Source: Channallabes apus
Taxonomy: Eukaryota > Chordata > Actinopteri > Siluriformes > Clariidae
Direction of reading: 5' to 3'
Length of the DNA stretch: 64,000 nt
Assembly (NCBI GenBank): GCA_030522415.1
Contig: CM060112.1
Span: forward strand, 12,815,001-12,879,000
Below, piece after piece: positions 47,397 to 57,447 of the stretch. Within the stretch, counting starts at the first letter, position 1, and each line of letters begins with the position of its first letter. Both the position numbers and the translations under genes were made by a program. The notes below the pieces were generated by a model, which saw only the letters and a program-made list of their open reading frames with translations, was not told the DNA's origin and searched no databases.

Positions 47397-47925
47397 CTCG
47401 TTAACTAAGCGCTCGCGTTACCGCGGAACGTTACGGCCAAAGTTTATAAAATATAAACCCGGTTATGAGCGTTACTAGCTCCTGTACAGCTACCCTCAGT
47501 CTGTGTCCCTCATCAACTGCATCACATTATATTACAGTCACAGAAATAACCTGCAGATTAACTCTTAACCAAAGAATAAATAAGCGTTGAATTTATCCAG
47601 ACAACACGCGGTGAGATTCTCTCAGTATTTACAGAGAACACAAACACTCTTCATCGGGTACATGTCTTGTAATAGGGACATTAATAGTATTGTCGAAGCT
47701 TGAGCATGTTTTTGAGTTAAAGTGGAGTGACACAGTGAGTGTGTGACACTGACAGTAAGCTGTAATATTAACTCCAGACTTGGTAAACAGACCATTAAGT
47801 TCTCTAAAGTCACATCTGACCGCTGCTGGTGCTGCCAGTGGTATTTAAAACGGCCAATAAAAACTAAACTGGGAAATAAACTGTAAACTACCCCAAACAC
47901 ATTTTATAAAATAAACATCACTTAC
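47397..47925. other. Non-coding DNA, possibly intronic
   Basis: No repeat was recognised. A 92-codon frame on the minus strand has no domain and I do not consider it a gene. It lies just downstream (minus strand) of the promoter/first-exon candidate. Confidence 0.5.
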
Positions 47926-48045
47926 CACGAATAGTCCGTTAAGCCGCCATCTTCATCTCTGTAGTTTGGCAGCGTCAGTTCGGCGGGGGTGGAGGCGGGT
48001 TGTTAAAATCACGTGATTGCACCTCAGCGCAGCTGGCTTGTTTTA
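47926..48045 (-). promoter_or_regulatory. Candidate promoter and first exon of a minus-strand gene
   Basis: On the minus strand AAGATGGCGGC (plus 47943-47953) is the YY1 downstream-promoter motif typical of housekeeping transcription starts. A GTAAGTG-type donor follows at 47925-47919, so a short, probably non-coding exon would end at 47926. The only ATG there reads five codons to a stop. Upstream are GGCGGG-type boxes (about 47979-48000) and a TCACGTGA E-box (48009-48016). The rest of the gene is not identified. Confidence 0.5.
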
Positions 48046-48430
48046 CCGTGTTCTTGAGAACGAAGCGCCATCTAGTGGTGGCACCAGGTCAGTGAACAAA
48101 TAGGGCTTGAATGGGCGTGTTTACTGTGAAATCTTGACACGCCTTTCTGGCAGAAAAGGGAGGTGGGATTACGGTGTGCAAAGGGCATTCACACTCCATT
48201 CACACGTCAGCCACACGGTAGCGGCTATTTGGCGTGGCTCCCACTGTAAGTTCGATCCTAAAAAAACTGAATTTAATTTTAATTATAAATTTGTACTGTA
48301 ATGTTACTACTGTGATTATGAATTCGTTTAATTACAATGTTTCACTTTATTTTATCTGCAACGACGTGCAGCTGTGGACGACCTGCGCCTCATTAAGCCT
48401 GGAGAGAACGAACTGATGCCTGAGGCGTCA
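48046..48430. other. Mixed: upstream DNA with a CTCF-like site, then a dispersed repeat
   Basis: AGCGCCATCTAGTGGT at 48064-48079 resembles a CTCF core. From about 48247 the sequence matches 31831-31997. CGTGGCTCCCACTG at 48233-48246 repeats the arm edge motif. Confidence 0.45.
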
Positions 48431-49087
48431 TGTAGATGCGGTCATATTATTTCACCAGTTTTGATGCGTAGCTCTGGTTTAAAGTTTCACTCACACAACA
48501 GAAGTCCGATCTCTTTGTCTCTTGTAGCTTATTTTGTCAGCATCAAAGGATCAACACTTCATACAGTCGTCTTGAGTAAATCCACTGTGATTACAGACAT
48601 CAGTTGCTGCATCTTGCAAATCTCTGACTTTTACAACAACCTATTTGCTGTATCTTGTAAATTACAGTCTTAGCTTACGTATATAACAACACTCTTGCTG
48701 TAAATATCTACTTACGGGAGCTTACGGTTACAACAACCTAGTTGTTGTATCTTACATTCTTAGCTTACCGGGAGCTCACTAGCTTACGTTAGCTGACGTG
48801 CTTACGGTCAAAAGCTTGTGTTTCCGTAGCCTTCCGCATCTAAACTGAACTCTCTTTCATATGACAGTCACACAAATGCATGTAATAGTGGAATGAAATC
48901 ACAGACCAACCTACGATTGTCAAAATGGATGCATAACTTAGAAATTCAAAGCTTATGGCTTATGTAATAAACTTAATGCTTAATGCTTTGCTAATGAATA
49001 GAACAAGGTAGAATAAATGAAATAACAACAAGTAAAATAAAATAAACACAACAACAAATTCATAACAAGAACAATATGGGTCTTACA
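48431..49087. mobile_element. Solo LTR 1 (unassigned family)
   Basis: It starts TGTAGATGCGG and ends GGGTCTTACA, flanked by the 5-bp duplication CGTCA (48426-48430 and 49088-49092). 31998-32015 shows the same locus type without the insert. The length is 657 bp. It has no coding region. Confidence 0.9.
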
Positions 49088-49092
49088 CGTCA

Positions 49093-50545
49093 GTCTATAA
49101 TTATATAGCGCCACTCAGCGGTAAAAGCCAGCAAGCACACAAACCCAAATGCTGACGCCATAGGCAGTGACGGTAGAAGTCACATACTGCTTGTGCACCC
49201 ACTTTATACACGCAGTCCAGAATATTTTCTCCCTGTGTTGGAATGCTGGTGAAATTTGAGTGTTCGTCACTTTCACGTGATTAAAGTCCCCCACAACCAC
49301 GTAAAATGCCTCTGCATCGAGCTGATGGAATCATGAAGCTCCTGCAACGCTACATTAGCATTAGCACCCGGCGGAATGTAAACAATGGTGACATACACAA
49401 CATTAAACTCCCGCGGTAGGTAGAATGGCAGACACTTTGTTGTCATGAACTCTATAGCCCGGAGCAGTGACTTATAACCAAACTACTGCTTGTACACCAA
49501 CCTTCATTCACATACACACAGAGTCCACCTCCTCTTTTTTCTCCGACCGGTGGTCGCAGTGTAAGAGTTCCATACCGTACTTGTTATGAATTTGTTATTG
49601 TGTTTATTTTATTGTATTTTATTTGTTATTTCATTTATTCTACCTTGTTCTATTCATTAGTAAAGCATTAAGCATTAAGTTTGTTACATAAGCCATAAGC
49701 TTTAAATTTCTAAGTTATGCATCCATTTTGACAATCGTAAGTTGGTCTGTGATGTCATTCCACTATTACATGCATTTGTATGACTGTCATATGATAGAGA
49801 GTTCAGTTTAGATGCGGAAGGCTACGGAAACACAAGCTTTTGACCGTAAGCTCGTGAGCTCCCAGTAAGCTAAGAATGCAGATAATAAGATGATAGATGA
49901 TAAGAATGCAGACAAATAAGATACAGCAACTAGGTTGTTGTAACCGTAAGCTCCCGTAAGTAGAGATATACAGCAAGAGTGTTGTTATATACGTAATCTA
50001 AGACTGTAATTTGTAAGATACAGCAAACAGGTTGTTGTAAAAGTCAGAGATTTGCAAGATGCAGCAACTGGTGTCTGTAATCACAGTGGATTTACTCAAG
50101 ACGACTGTATGAAGTGTTGATTCTTTGATGCTGACAAAGTAAACTACAAGAGACAAAGAGATCGGACATCTGTCGTGTGAGTGAAACTTTAAGACAAAGC
50201 TACGCATCAAAACTGGTGAAATAATATGACCGCATCTACACGCAGTCCGCACAGAAAAACCGAAAGCCATCAATTTGAAAGACTGAGTCCGGGATGTTTT
50301 GGTTTAGCGAGGATTCCATTAGGCAGAGAACAGCGCAATTCCTCATCTCAGAGTGAGCATTAATCCTCAAACGTAGCAGGTCCATTGTATTATCCAGAGA
50401 GCGGACGTTGGCCAAGAAGAAAGTTGGAATCGGAGGTCGGCTGACCTTTAACTGTACAGACGCTCCCGCCCGCTTTCCGTTCTTCTGTCTGCGAGCACAA
50501 CATTTCCTATTGCCCGCTGGCCCCCGCGCTCTGCTACGCCACTCT
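49093..50545 (-). pseudogene. LINE endonuclease, split by solo LTR 2
   Basis: The first part (50545-50246) reads FFLANVRSLDNTMDLLRLRI, CAVLCLMESSLNQ (metal-binding E is in this ETWL-equivalent) and DSVFQIDGF. After the LTR, 49559-49093 shows CVYVNEGW and VVVGDFNHVKV (catalytic D and N). Several stops are present. It is a Rex1/L2-group endonuclease, 3'-truncated near 49093. Confidence 0.8.
49560..50240. mobile_element. Solo LTR 2, opposite orientation to LTR 1
   Basis: It starts TGTAAGAGTTCC and ends GCATCTACA, flanked by CGCAG (49555-49559 and 50241-50245). Its reverse complement matches LTR 1 along its whole length. It is 681 bp, with a small internal expansion near 49880-49930. Confidence 0.9.
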
Positions 50546-50905
50546 ATTGTTCTAAGGAGCCGCTTCTTCCGAGTTCAGATTTTAGTCTTGGTGGAATAGA
50601 AATAATCATACTGTCCCTGATGTGCAACATCTTCAGCTCTTCTACCTTCAACTCTGCCTCCTGTCTTTTCTTCAGTGCCACTGTCTCTAAGTCGTAGAGC
50701 ATCGCTGGTCTCACCACTGTCCTGTACACCTTTCCTTTCATTCTCGCTGCTACTCTTTTATTGCACAACACACCTGAAATTTTTCTCCACCCATTCCAAC
50801 CTGCCTGTACCCGCCTCTTCACCTCCTTTCCACACTCTCCATTGCTCTGGACCGTTGACCCTAAGTACTTAAAGTCCTGCACCTTCTTTACCTCTGCTAA
50901 TGAAA
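50546..50905 (-). pseudogene. RTE-like LINE RT C-terminal segment
   Basis: The minus strand shows MQDFKYLGSTVQSNGECGKE, VQAGWNGWRKISGVLCNKRV, KGKVYRTVVRPAMLYDLE and VALKKRQEAELKVEELKMLH. This is the region just after the RT palm in RTE-like LINEs, the same family as the 3' piece at 24861-25580. It is a fragment. Confidence 0.82.
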
Positions 50906-51065
50906 ACTCAAATTATTCGTTCTACAGCCCAAAAGAAAAAATACAGAAAAATAATTAACACAAAATATAAAGTAAAAATAAAACTAATTAACCTGCACAT
51001 TACCTTTAAAAAAACGTGAAACTAAATCTTGACAGATAAGTGTTTCTGTCTGTGCATGCAGGCGC

Positions 51066-51124
51066 TGTGTGTGTGTGTTTGTGTGTGTAATGTGCGTGCA
51101 CACACACACACACACACACACACA
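51066..51124. repeat. (TG)n and (CA)n microsatellite
   Basis: A TG tract and a CA tract face each other across a short spacer. Confidence 0.9.
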
Positions 51125-51329
51125 TTCACGGAGAGACTGTTTTTAAAACCATTTAAAAATTAACCATTTAAAAATTAGCAAGGAACATCGCTAGTCACAC
51201 TCACGTCAGTGCATATTAACGGAATCACTGCTGTAAAGTAAAACAACAACAAAAGACTTATTAACCAGCATCTTACTTTTGAAAAGAATTTCTGCAGAGT
51301 TTCTGTGTGTTTATTTGGGAACCTGAGAG

Positions 51330-51331
<2 letters not shown>

Positions 51332-51373
<42 letters not shown>

Positions 51374-51390
51374 TGTGTGTAAGCGATTGA

Positions 51391-51425
<35 letters not shown>
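51332..51425. repeat. Long (TG)n ... (CA)n microsatellite pair
   Basis: The TG tract (51332-51380) and CA tract (51397-51425) can pair with each other around a 16-bp spacer. Confidence 0.9.
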
Positions 51426-51428
<3 letters not shown>

Positions 51429-52151
51429 TCAGAAACTCTGCAAGCACTAAGACCCAGCATGGGAAACGATAGGTAATCATTTTCCCTGCAGGATTTTAGT
51501 GCCTTCAGAGTCTCTGAGGGTGTGTGTGTGTGTGTATTCACCCAGCAGGGGAGACGATTACCTACAGTTCCGCAGCGCGAGGGAGAAAAATCTTTGGCTC
51601 AGTTGTGATGTGACGCTCTGTGTCAAAACAAGAAGTGCGTGCGTGATACATGATAATCGGAGCTCGTAAACCAAGACAATGCTCGTTTAGTCAATAAGTC
51701 AAAATGTATTAAAAATCTTTGCTCGTCTTGCGGAACACTCGTAAACTGCATTACTCGTAATCCGAAGTTCCACTCAATATATATATTGTCTCTTCCCACG
51801 TGAGTCAGTACGCATCAGTCGTGGTCTTTAACTAATCAGATGTGACCTTGCCATTTCAACCAATCATAACCCGCCAGGAGTGCAGCCTAAATCCTGTTTA
51901 CATGAAATAAACCTGCTTCCGAGCAGGTTCAAGCTTACGGACATGTTGCTATGACAGCAAATGTGAGATGTGCATCGAAGAACGAAACAATCCAAGATCA
52001 GGACAAATCCACAACAATCAAATCCAGCTAACTGAGTTAGCAACGTACGAAGAACGGACCCCTGAACTTAAGCTGAAAATAATCAAAACAAAAACCACAA
52101 CAATAATAACATAAGCATGTAATGTACATTAGAAAAACTGCAGATAGCTTG

Positions 52152-52193
<42 letters not shown>

Positions 52194-52307
52194 AGTATTA
52201 TTATATTAGCACTTTTCATTCTAATGTAATTGTTATTTGGATAAATGATAATAAGCTTTTTTTTCCATTAATACCCTGGTTCTGTTTGATTTACTTGTTT
52301 ATTGTAG
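51426..52307. other. Upstream flank of the LU gene, first exon not found
   Basis: A (TG)n lies at 51519-51536 and a (TTA)n at 52155-52193. A block near 51960-52060 resembles 6360-6400. I looked for an ATG-starting signal-peptide exon with a GT donor and found none I trust. The intron before the first visible exon ends TTTATTGTAG at 52307. Confidence 0.5.
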
Positions 52308-52427
52308 TGTCCATGTTGCAATGTTTGAAATGCGAAAGTGAATCAGATCAGTGTATCGACACACTTACAAAACAATGTGGCCCAGATGAATTATGTGGTT
52401 ATTTTGCATCCAGTGTGAATTTTCCAG
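52308..52427 (+). CDS. LU gene exon (first half of domain 1)
   Basis: It follows an acceptor TTGTAG and ends TTCCAG|GTAAAC. It encodes the opening of LU domain 1 (MLQCLKCESE) with the first five cysteines. Confidence 0.8.
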
Positions 52428-53700
52428 GTAAACCTGATTTTAGTGTCAATCTATATTTATTTTTGTTAAAGTAGGCTATATGACATGCAATATAATAATT
52501 GATTCTATACTCTTTCATGGAAACATGCAAATTTGTATTTTTATAGGACTGAATAAAACTGAAGTAACTCAGGACTGTGTTGAACGAAAGTTATGCGATC
52601 AATTTGACGCAATTGGCAAAGATGTGTTGACCACAATGAATGGTGGACTGGCAAATGCCTCAATGTTCTCGTCCTGTTGTGAGTCTGATAACTGCAACAA
52701 CATTACCCTAACATTGCCTGGTAGGAAGATTTTCTATGAATATTTCAAACTGAATATTGAAATTTCTGATGACCACTTTGATGTTTTTCCCTACTAGCAA
52801 AAGTGCAGACTAGATCACTCATGAGAATTTTGAATGATCATTCTTTCCTTTCTAGTCTATTAAATGATTAGTGAACATTTTCTATAAATAAAATGCAAGA
52901 CTTAGTGTTGGCCATTTTTACCATATTCTTTTACATAAACAAATGAATAACTTTAACTGATAGTAGAGAAACTTGAACGTTTTTTTGGCTGTTGTACAGT
53001 ATGTCATCCACTTCATGGTTTTCCAAGCTAAAAAACTGAAAACAAGCTGAAAAAGCTGAAACTTTACATTCTGAAATGCTTTTCTGCTCATGATTGCTGT
53101 AAAGATGGTTATTTACGTCTCTTTATGTTATCGACCTGCCAGAATATTTTAATCAGACTTATTATTAATAAGGCACATTAATTTGCAAATCTGATTATAG
53201 GTTTTTGTTACTGCTGCTAGACGTATTATTTTTTCATTCAGTGCAGTCCAAATTTTTGAGAGACGGTGATTTTTTCCCCCCATAGAACCAGACACTAAGC
53301 CAAATGGTCTGGAATGTCTAACCTGCATGAGCTCAGATGAATTGTGCAACTCTACCGTGCCATGTGTGGGAAATCAGGATCAATGTTTGACACTCAAAGG
53401 TTAGTTTTCTCTGTTTGTTTAAAGCAAATCATTGTATCCTAATGCATGGTGCAGGCACACAATCATTTTTACTCTAATGCGCTGACTACAGATTCATTCT
53501 CGTTTGCGAACAAAATTAACCAAAATACAATCTGTGTTTTCGCAGTTTCATTTTTCTTTCTGGGAATGCAGATGTCCATGGGGTGCATCTCTAAACCTTT
53601 ATGTGTTGAATCTGAGAGCTTTCTTGGTCAATTTAAATGCTGTTCGGGGAACTTATGTAACAAGATGTTCAGTCTGGATCAGAGTACACCTCAGAATTAA
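52308..53700 (+). CDS. Two-domain Ly6/uPAR (LU, three-finger) protein gene, first exon not seen
   Basis: Four exons fit together with phase-1 introns: 52308-52427, 52547-52720, 53286-53399 and 53546-53700. Each splice has AG/GT borders and the first three are 120, 174 and 114 bp, all multiples of three. The first LU domain opens LQCLKCESESDQC and closes SSCCESDNCN; the second opens LECLTCMSSDELC and closes KCCSGNLCN, the family's CCxxxxCN signature. Four N-glycosylation sequons are visible (NKT, NAS, NIT, NST). No C-terminal hydrophobic tail follows, so a secreted rather than GPI-anchored product is likely. This layout resembles PLA2-inhibitor/uPAR-like proteins of fish; the exact orthologue is unknown. 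Confidence 0.82.
52547..52720 (+). CDS. LU gene exon (second half of domain 1)
   Basis: The acceptor is TTTTATAG and the donor GCCTG|GTAGGA. It ends domain 1 with CCESDNCNNIT. Confidence 0.8.
53286..53399 (+). CDS. LU gene exon (first half of domain 2)
   Basis: The acceptor is CCCCATAG and the donor TCAAAG|GTTAGT. It encodes NGLECLTCMSSDEL and following cysteines. Confidence 0.8.
53546..53700 (+). CDS. LU gene last exon (second half of domain 2)
   Basis: I chose the acceptor TTTTCGCAG at 53545 because it keeps the phase; the nearby CAG at 53571 would shift the frame. It ends KCCSGNLCNKMFSL and stops at 53698-53700. Confidence 0.72.
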
Positions 53701-54055
53701 AAAAAAAATCAATCCATTAATCAATTAAACAACATTTCCCCCTCTTACTTCTAAATTGAGTGATATTTTATGCTTGGTTGAGCATAGCATGTCATAACTA
53801 AAGCATAGGACTGAAAGTCAAGCATCATATATTGTATTTAGAGGACTAAATATGTGCTTAAAACGGCATTGAAATAAGTGTGTTGATTTGATGCTTTAAA
53901 GTGTTTCCATTAACATACAGCAAAATATGGAATACAATGTCCTGTTGTTGTGGCATTTGATGCATAAAGCATATTTCATTAAACATTTAAAAGACACACA
54001 AAAATCTTTGTGATTTTTTTTGCATGAATTCTTGGATATTACTAGGATGAAATTT
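53701..54055. other. 3' flank of the LU gene
   Basis: An ATTAAA at about 53726 could be a weak polyadenylation signal. No other gene is seen. Confidence 0.45.
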
Positions 54056-54056
54056 C

Positions 54057-54085
<29 letters not shown>
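54056..54085. repeat. (CTTT)n microsatellite at the piggyBac B junction
   Basis: The tract ends where TTAA (54086-54089) starts. Confidence 0.9.
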
Positions 54086-54087
<2 letters not shown>

Positions 54088-55019
54088 AACACTAGAAGCG
54101 CCGCGCCAGTGTCACCTACTTATAACGCGGTTCAGCGGTCAAACTATTGTTTTGAATGGGAAGCTGTTGCTGACACACAATGATCGCTAGATGGCGCCTT
54201 CACTCAAAGCAAATAGTTTAGCTCCAAGATGCACTTGGACAATGCACCATTCATTCCCACGTTGATAATCAGCTGTATTTTTTTTTTTTCATATTTAACT
54301 GAGAAAACCTACTACAGAATCTGTAAGGGGACAACGGAAGAGAAAAAAATGGCAGAAGAAAAAAAACAAGTCATATTTTGCATTATAACCCAAAGTTTTT
54401 GGCATTACTTTTTTCTGCCGTTTTTTCTCCTCCTTTGTCCATCTAGGGGCTTCATATTATAATAAAAAGGAAAGCTGTACTTAATTTTATATCGTTTTGA
54501 GAAAATCCATTAGTTCGTTAATTTTATTTGATGCTTCTGAAACTTTGGATGTTTTTTTTTTGGTTAGATTAGTTCTGAACTCGCTTCCGTGAAACTATCA
54601 CTAAAACAATGTAATGAGCCCTCCTGAAGATATAAAGCTTTATTATTGTGTTTGAATAAATAATCAGATCTACCACAGCAGATAATAAACTATGCTATGT
54701 CATAACCGAAGAAAACACCACGATTATGCCTCGTTTCGTTCGACGGGAACGTGGTTCACTTGGCCGCGGTGTATTATAAACCTGTGGAATGTTTCACTGT
54801 TTATGCTCACATAAGAGTAATACTGTAAAAGCGAGTGAAATGTGGAAATGATGTGTGGCAACTCAATGAGAACTAAACCAAAGATTTCGGTAACTCCACT
54901 GAGTGTAACATCTGCATAGTGACGCTGAACATCTTCACTTTCCTGTTTACCTCTGAAAAAAAAGCTGTATTTTGTTTGTTTATATTTAGAATTTTTATAA
55001 CAGAAGAAGTATGCGCGCG

Positions 55020-55020
<1 letters not shown>

Positions 55021-55052
<32 letters not shown>
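55021..55052. repeat. (CA)n microsatellite
   Basis: The shorter counterpart of 15793-15850. Confidence 0.9.
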
Positions 55053-55054
<2 letters not shown>

Positions 55055-55201
55055 CCCTGAGCCCTCGGGAAACATCCAATCACCGTCGGTATACAAATGA
55101 GTCAAGACATAGCCTAACGTGGTGTCATGTCGGATTTCAGCGGTCACGGAGTGGGAAGACTTTGAAGAAGCTGCAGTGACAGTAAACAGCTGAACAACTT
55201 C

Positions 55202-55614
55202 TGTCACGTACTAACCGGGATGACCAGAAAGATGATCGCTCTATCTGTCACGAACTAACCGGGATGACCAGAAAGATGATAGCTTTAGCAGTTAGCCCTG
55301 TAGCGTGAATGGTAAACCCAAACGCGGATAAACACGAGCGGGCAGGATAATCACGCGCTTTGCTATAAGGACTCTCACAGTAAATGAGCAAAGGAAAGAC
55401 ACAATCTAACCCTAGTCCTATAAACACACACTCAGTCTGAAAGTCTAGCCAAGAAAGTGAGTACTCACATATGCAGGAACGATTCCGAAAAGACCTGGGC
55501 ATAACTCAATGACAGAGCGATGTGTGGCGCCATCTTGTTTCCTCTTATGCTTTCAGGTTCGCGACCGTCTTACTTCTGGGTCCTAGTGCCGGTCGAGGCT
55601 GAGTGTGCATGACA
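55202..55614 (-). repeat. Gypsy 3' LTR
   Basis: On the minus strand it starts TGTCATGCACAC and ends GTGACA. It has a 44-bp tandem doubling at its end (55202-55245 and 55246-55289). Confidence 0.95.
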
Positions 55615-55882
55615 GTACCCCCCCCCCCCCCCCCCGTCCAGGACCGACTCCGGACGGTCCAGGGGTGGAGGATACCCGGTGACGGTAGTCCCTAATGAGC
55701 CCGGAGTCGAGGATGAAGTGCGCTGGGGCCCAGGACCGCTCCTCGGGGCCGTAGCCCTCCCAGTCGACCAGATACTGGGTGCCCCTGCCCCGAGGGCGCG
55801 AGTCGAGGATCCGTCGCACGGTGTAGGCGGGACCGCCGTCATTGATTCGGGGAGGAGGAGCAGGGGGGGTGGGTGGAACCAT
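55583..55882 (-). pseudogene. Gypsy integrase C-terminal chromodomain
   Basis: The minus-strand frame contains [20 protein letters not shown], then [12 protein letters not shown], the chromodomain fold with the aromatic cage positions Y, W and Y kept. In the family it targets integration to methylated-histone chromatin. It is in a different frame from the integrase core (57022-56018), so a shift separates them. The downstream text runs into the LTR. Confidence 0.88.
55618..55635 (-). other. Polypurine tract (G-run)
   Basis: The 18 C on the plus strand sit four bases from the 3' LTR edge, the place where plus-strand DNA synthesis starts. Confidence 0.8.
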
Positions 55883-56017
55883 GGGTGAGGTGGTGAATGG
55901 TTTCAGCTGTGAGGTGTGGAAGACAGGGTGGATCCGGAGCGCCGCAGGCAGCTGGAGCCGGTAGGTGGCAGAGTTGATCCTGAGGGTAATGTGGTACGGC
56001 CCGATGTACCTTGGTGA

Positions 56018-57022
56018 TCACTTTTTGGACTCTGTGTGCAGGTGGAGGTTTTTGGTTGCTAGCCACACTTTGTCACCTACATGGTACAACCGTCCCGGGG
56101 GGTGCCGATGGCGGTGTTGGGCCACATAGTTGGCGTTGGTGCGTCGGATGGCGAGGTTGGTTTGGTGCCATAGCCGCCGACACCGGCGAACCAACTGTTG
56201 GGCCGATGGTACGTCAACCTCCGGTTCCTGGTGGGTGAACATCGGAGGCTGGAAACCATAGCACACCTCAAATGGGCTCAGGTTGGTGGCTGAGGAGACG
56301 TGGAGGTTGTGAGATAGCTCGGCCCACTTGAGGTAGCGGGCCCAGGAGCGCTGGCGGTCCGACACAAAACATCTGAGGTAGCGCTCCAGATGTTGGTTGG
56401 TTCGCTCCGTCTGACCGTTCGTCTGGGGGTGGTAGCCAGAAGACAAACTGCAGGATGAATCAATCAGACGGCAGAAGGCCTTCCAGAACCGGGCGGTGAA
56501 CTGGGGACCTCTGTCCGAGACGATGTCCTTTGGGAACCCATGCAATCGGACTACGTGTTCCAATATCAGCTCGGCTGTATCTTTCGCTGACGGGAGTCCG
56601 GCGAGGGCCACCAGGTGCACTGCCTTGGAGAAGCGGTCCACAATGGTGAGAATGACGTCTTTTCCATCCGAATCCGGCAGGCCCATGATGAAATCTACGG
56701 CAATGTGGGACCAGGGCTGCCGGGGATCTGGGAGTGGTTGGAGTTCCCCTGGAGTTGGCTGATTGACGTCCTTCGCCCTGGCGCACATTGGGCACGCCGA
56801 ACGAACTCGGTGACCTCTCTCCTCATTGAGGGCCACCAAAAGGCCCGGCCGACGAAGGTGGTGGTTCTCCGGCTCCCTTGGTGTCCTGCGACAGGTGATG
56901 AATGGCCCCACTGGAGGACCTCGGGTCTGAGTTGTTTGGGGACGAAGAGCCGTCCGGGCGGCACACCTGCCGGTGCGGGTTCCCTGGTCAGTGCCTGGCG
57001 GACCCTCGTTTCCAGGTTCCAC
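56018..57022 (-). pseudogene. Gypsy integrase, catalytic core readable
   Basis: The zinc module partly precedes in the other frame (57447-56695). The core has AVDFIMGLPDSDG (first D), IVSDRGPQFTARFW (second D) and NGQTERTNQHLERYL (E), so the DDE triad is present. The KVWLATKNLHL stretch marks the C-terminal part. A frameshift separates the zinc module from the core and another the core from the chromodomain. Confidence 0.9.
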
Positions 57023-57447
57023 TGTAGGGGTGCAATGATGCGGGTGGGTGGAAGGACAGGCACGGGGTCCGCCCGGGGCGTCTCTCGCTCGTGTTGCCGG
57101 GAGAGGGCGTCAGCCTTGGTGTTCTTCGACCCCGGGCGGTATGAGAGGTGGAAATTAAATTGTTCGAAGAACAGGGCCCACCGTGGATTCAACTGCTTCA
57201 AACTGCGGATGGTGATCAGGTTTTGGTCGTCCGTCCAGACGATGAATGGCTCACTCGCGCCCTGGAGCCAGTGACGCCATTCCTCCAAGGCCCACTTTAT
57301 GCCCAGCAGTTCGCGGTCCCCTACCCCGTATCGCTGCTGAGTGGGGTTAAACTTTTTGGAGGAGAAGCCACATGGGTGTAGCTTCTGGTCTGGACCTCGT
57401 TGGGAGAGAACAGCGCCGGCGCCCACCTCCGACGCGTCCACATCCAC
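56695..57447 (-). pseudogene. Gypsy RNase H and integrase zinc module
   Basis: MDVDASEVGAGAVLSQ supplies the first acidic residue, DRELLGIKWALEEWRHW the second, and VWTDDQNL the third of RNase H. YRPGSKNTKADALSR ends the domain. The zinc module follows (WGHSSPVAGHQGSRRT); its cysteine pair is in the other frame. Confidence 0.9.

Noticed and set aside
47622..47900. 92-residue protein on the minus strand
   Set aside because: No domain, no codon or splice support, and it crosses a region likely to be intronic.
48431..50240. Single foldback (palindromic) transposon
   Set aside because: Each half has its own TG...CA ends and its own 5-bp target duplication, so these are two solo LTRs.
51175..51541. 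Small cysteine/valine-rich (VCVCVC) or histidine/threonine-rich proteins
   Set aside because: They are translations of (TG)n and (CA)n microsatellites, also seen at 10178, 54873 and 60155.
53446..53545. Extending the last LU exon upstream in the open frame from 53446
   Set aside because: The splice acceptor at 53545 with matching phase explains the coding start; upstream text is intron-like.
55583..55882. Host chromodomain (HP1/CBX-like) gene
   Set aside because: It lies between integrase and LTR of a Gypsy element in the family order.
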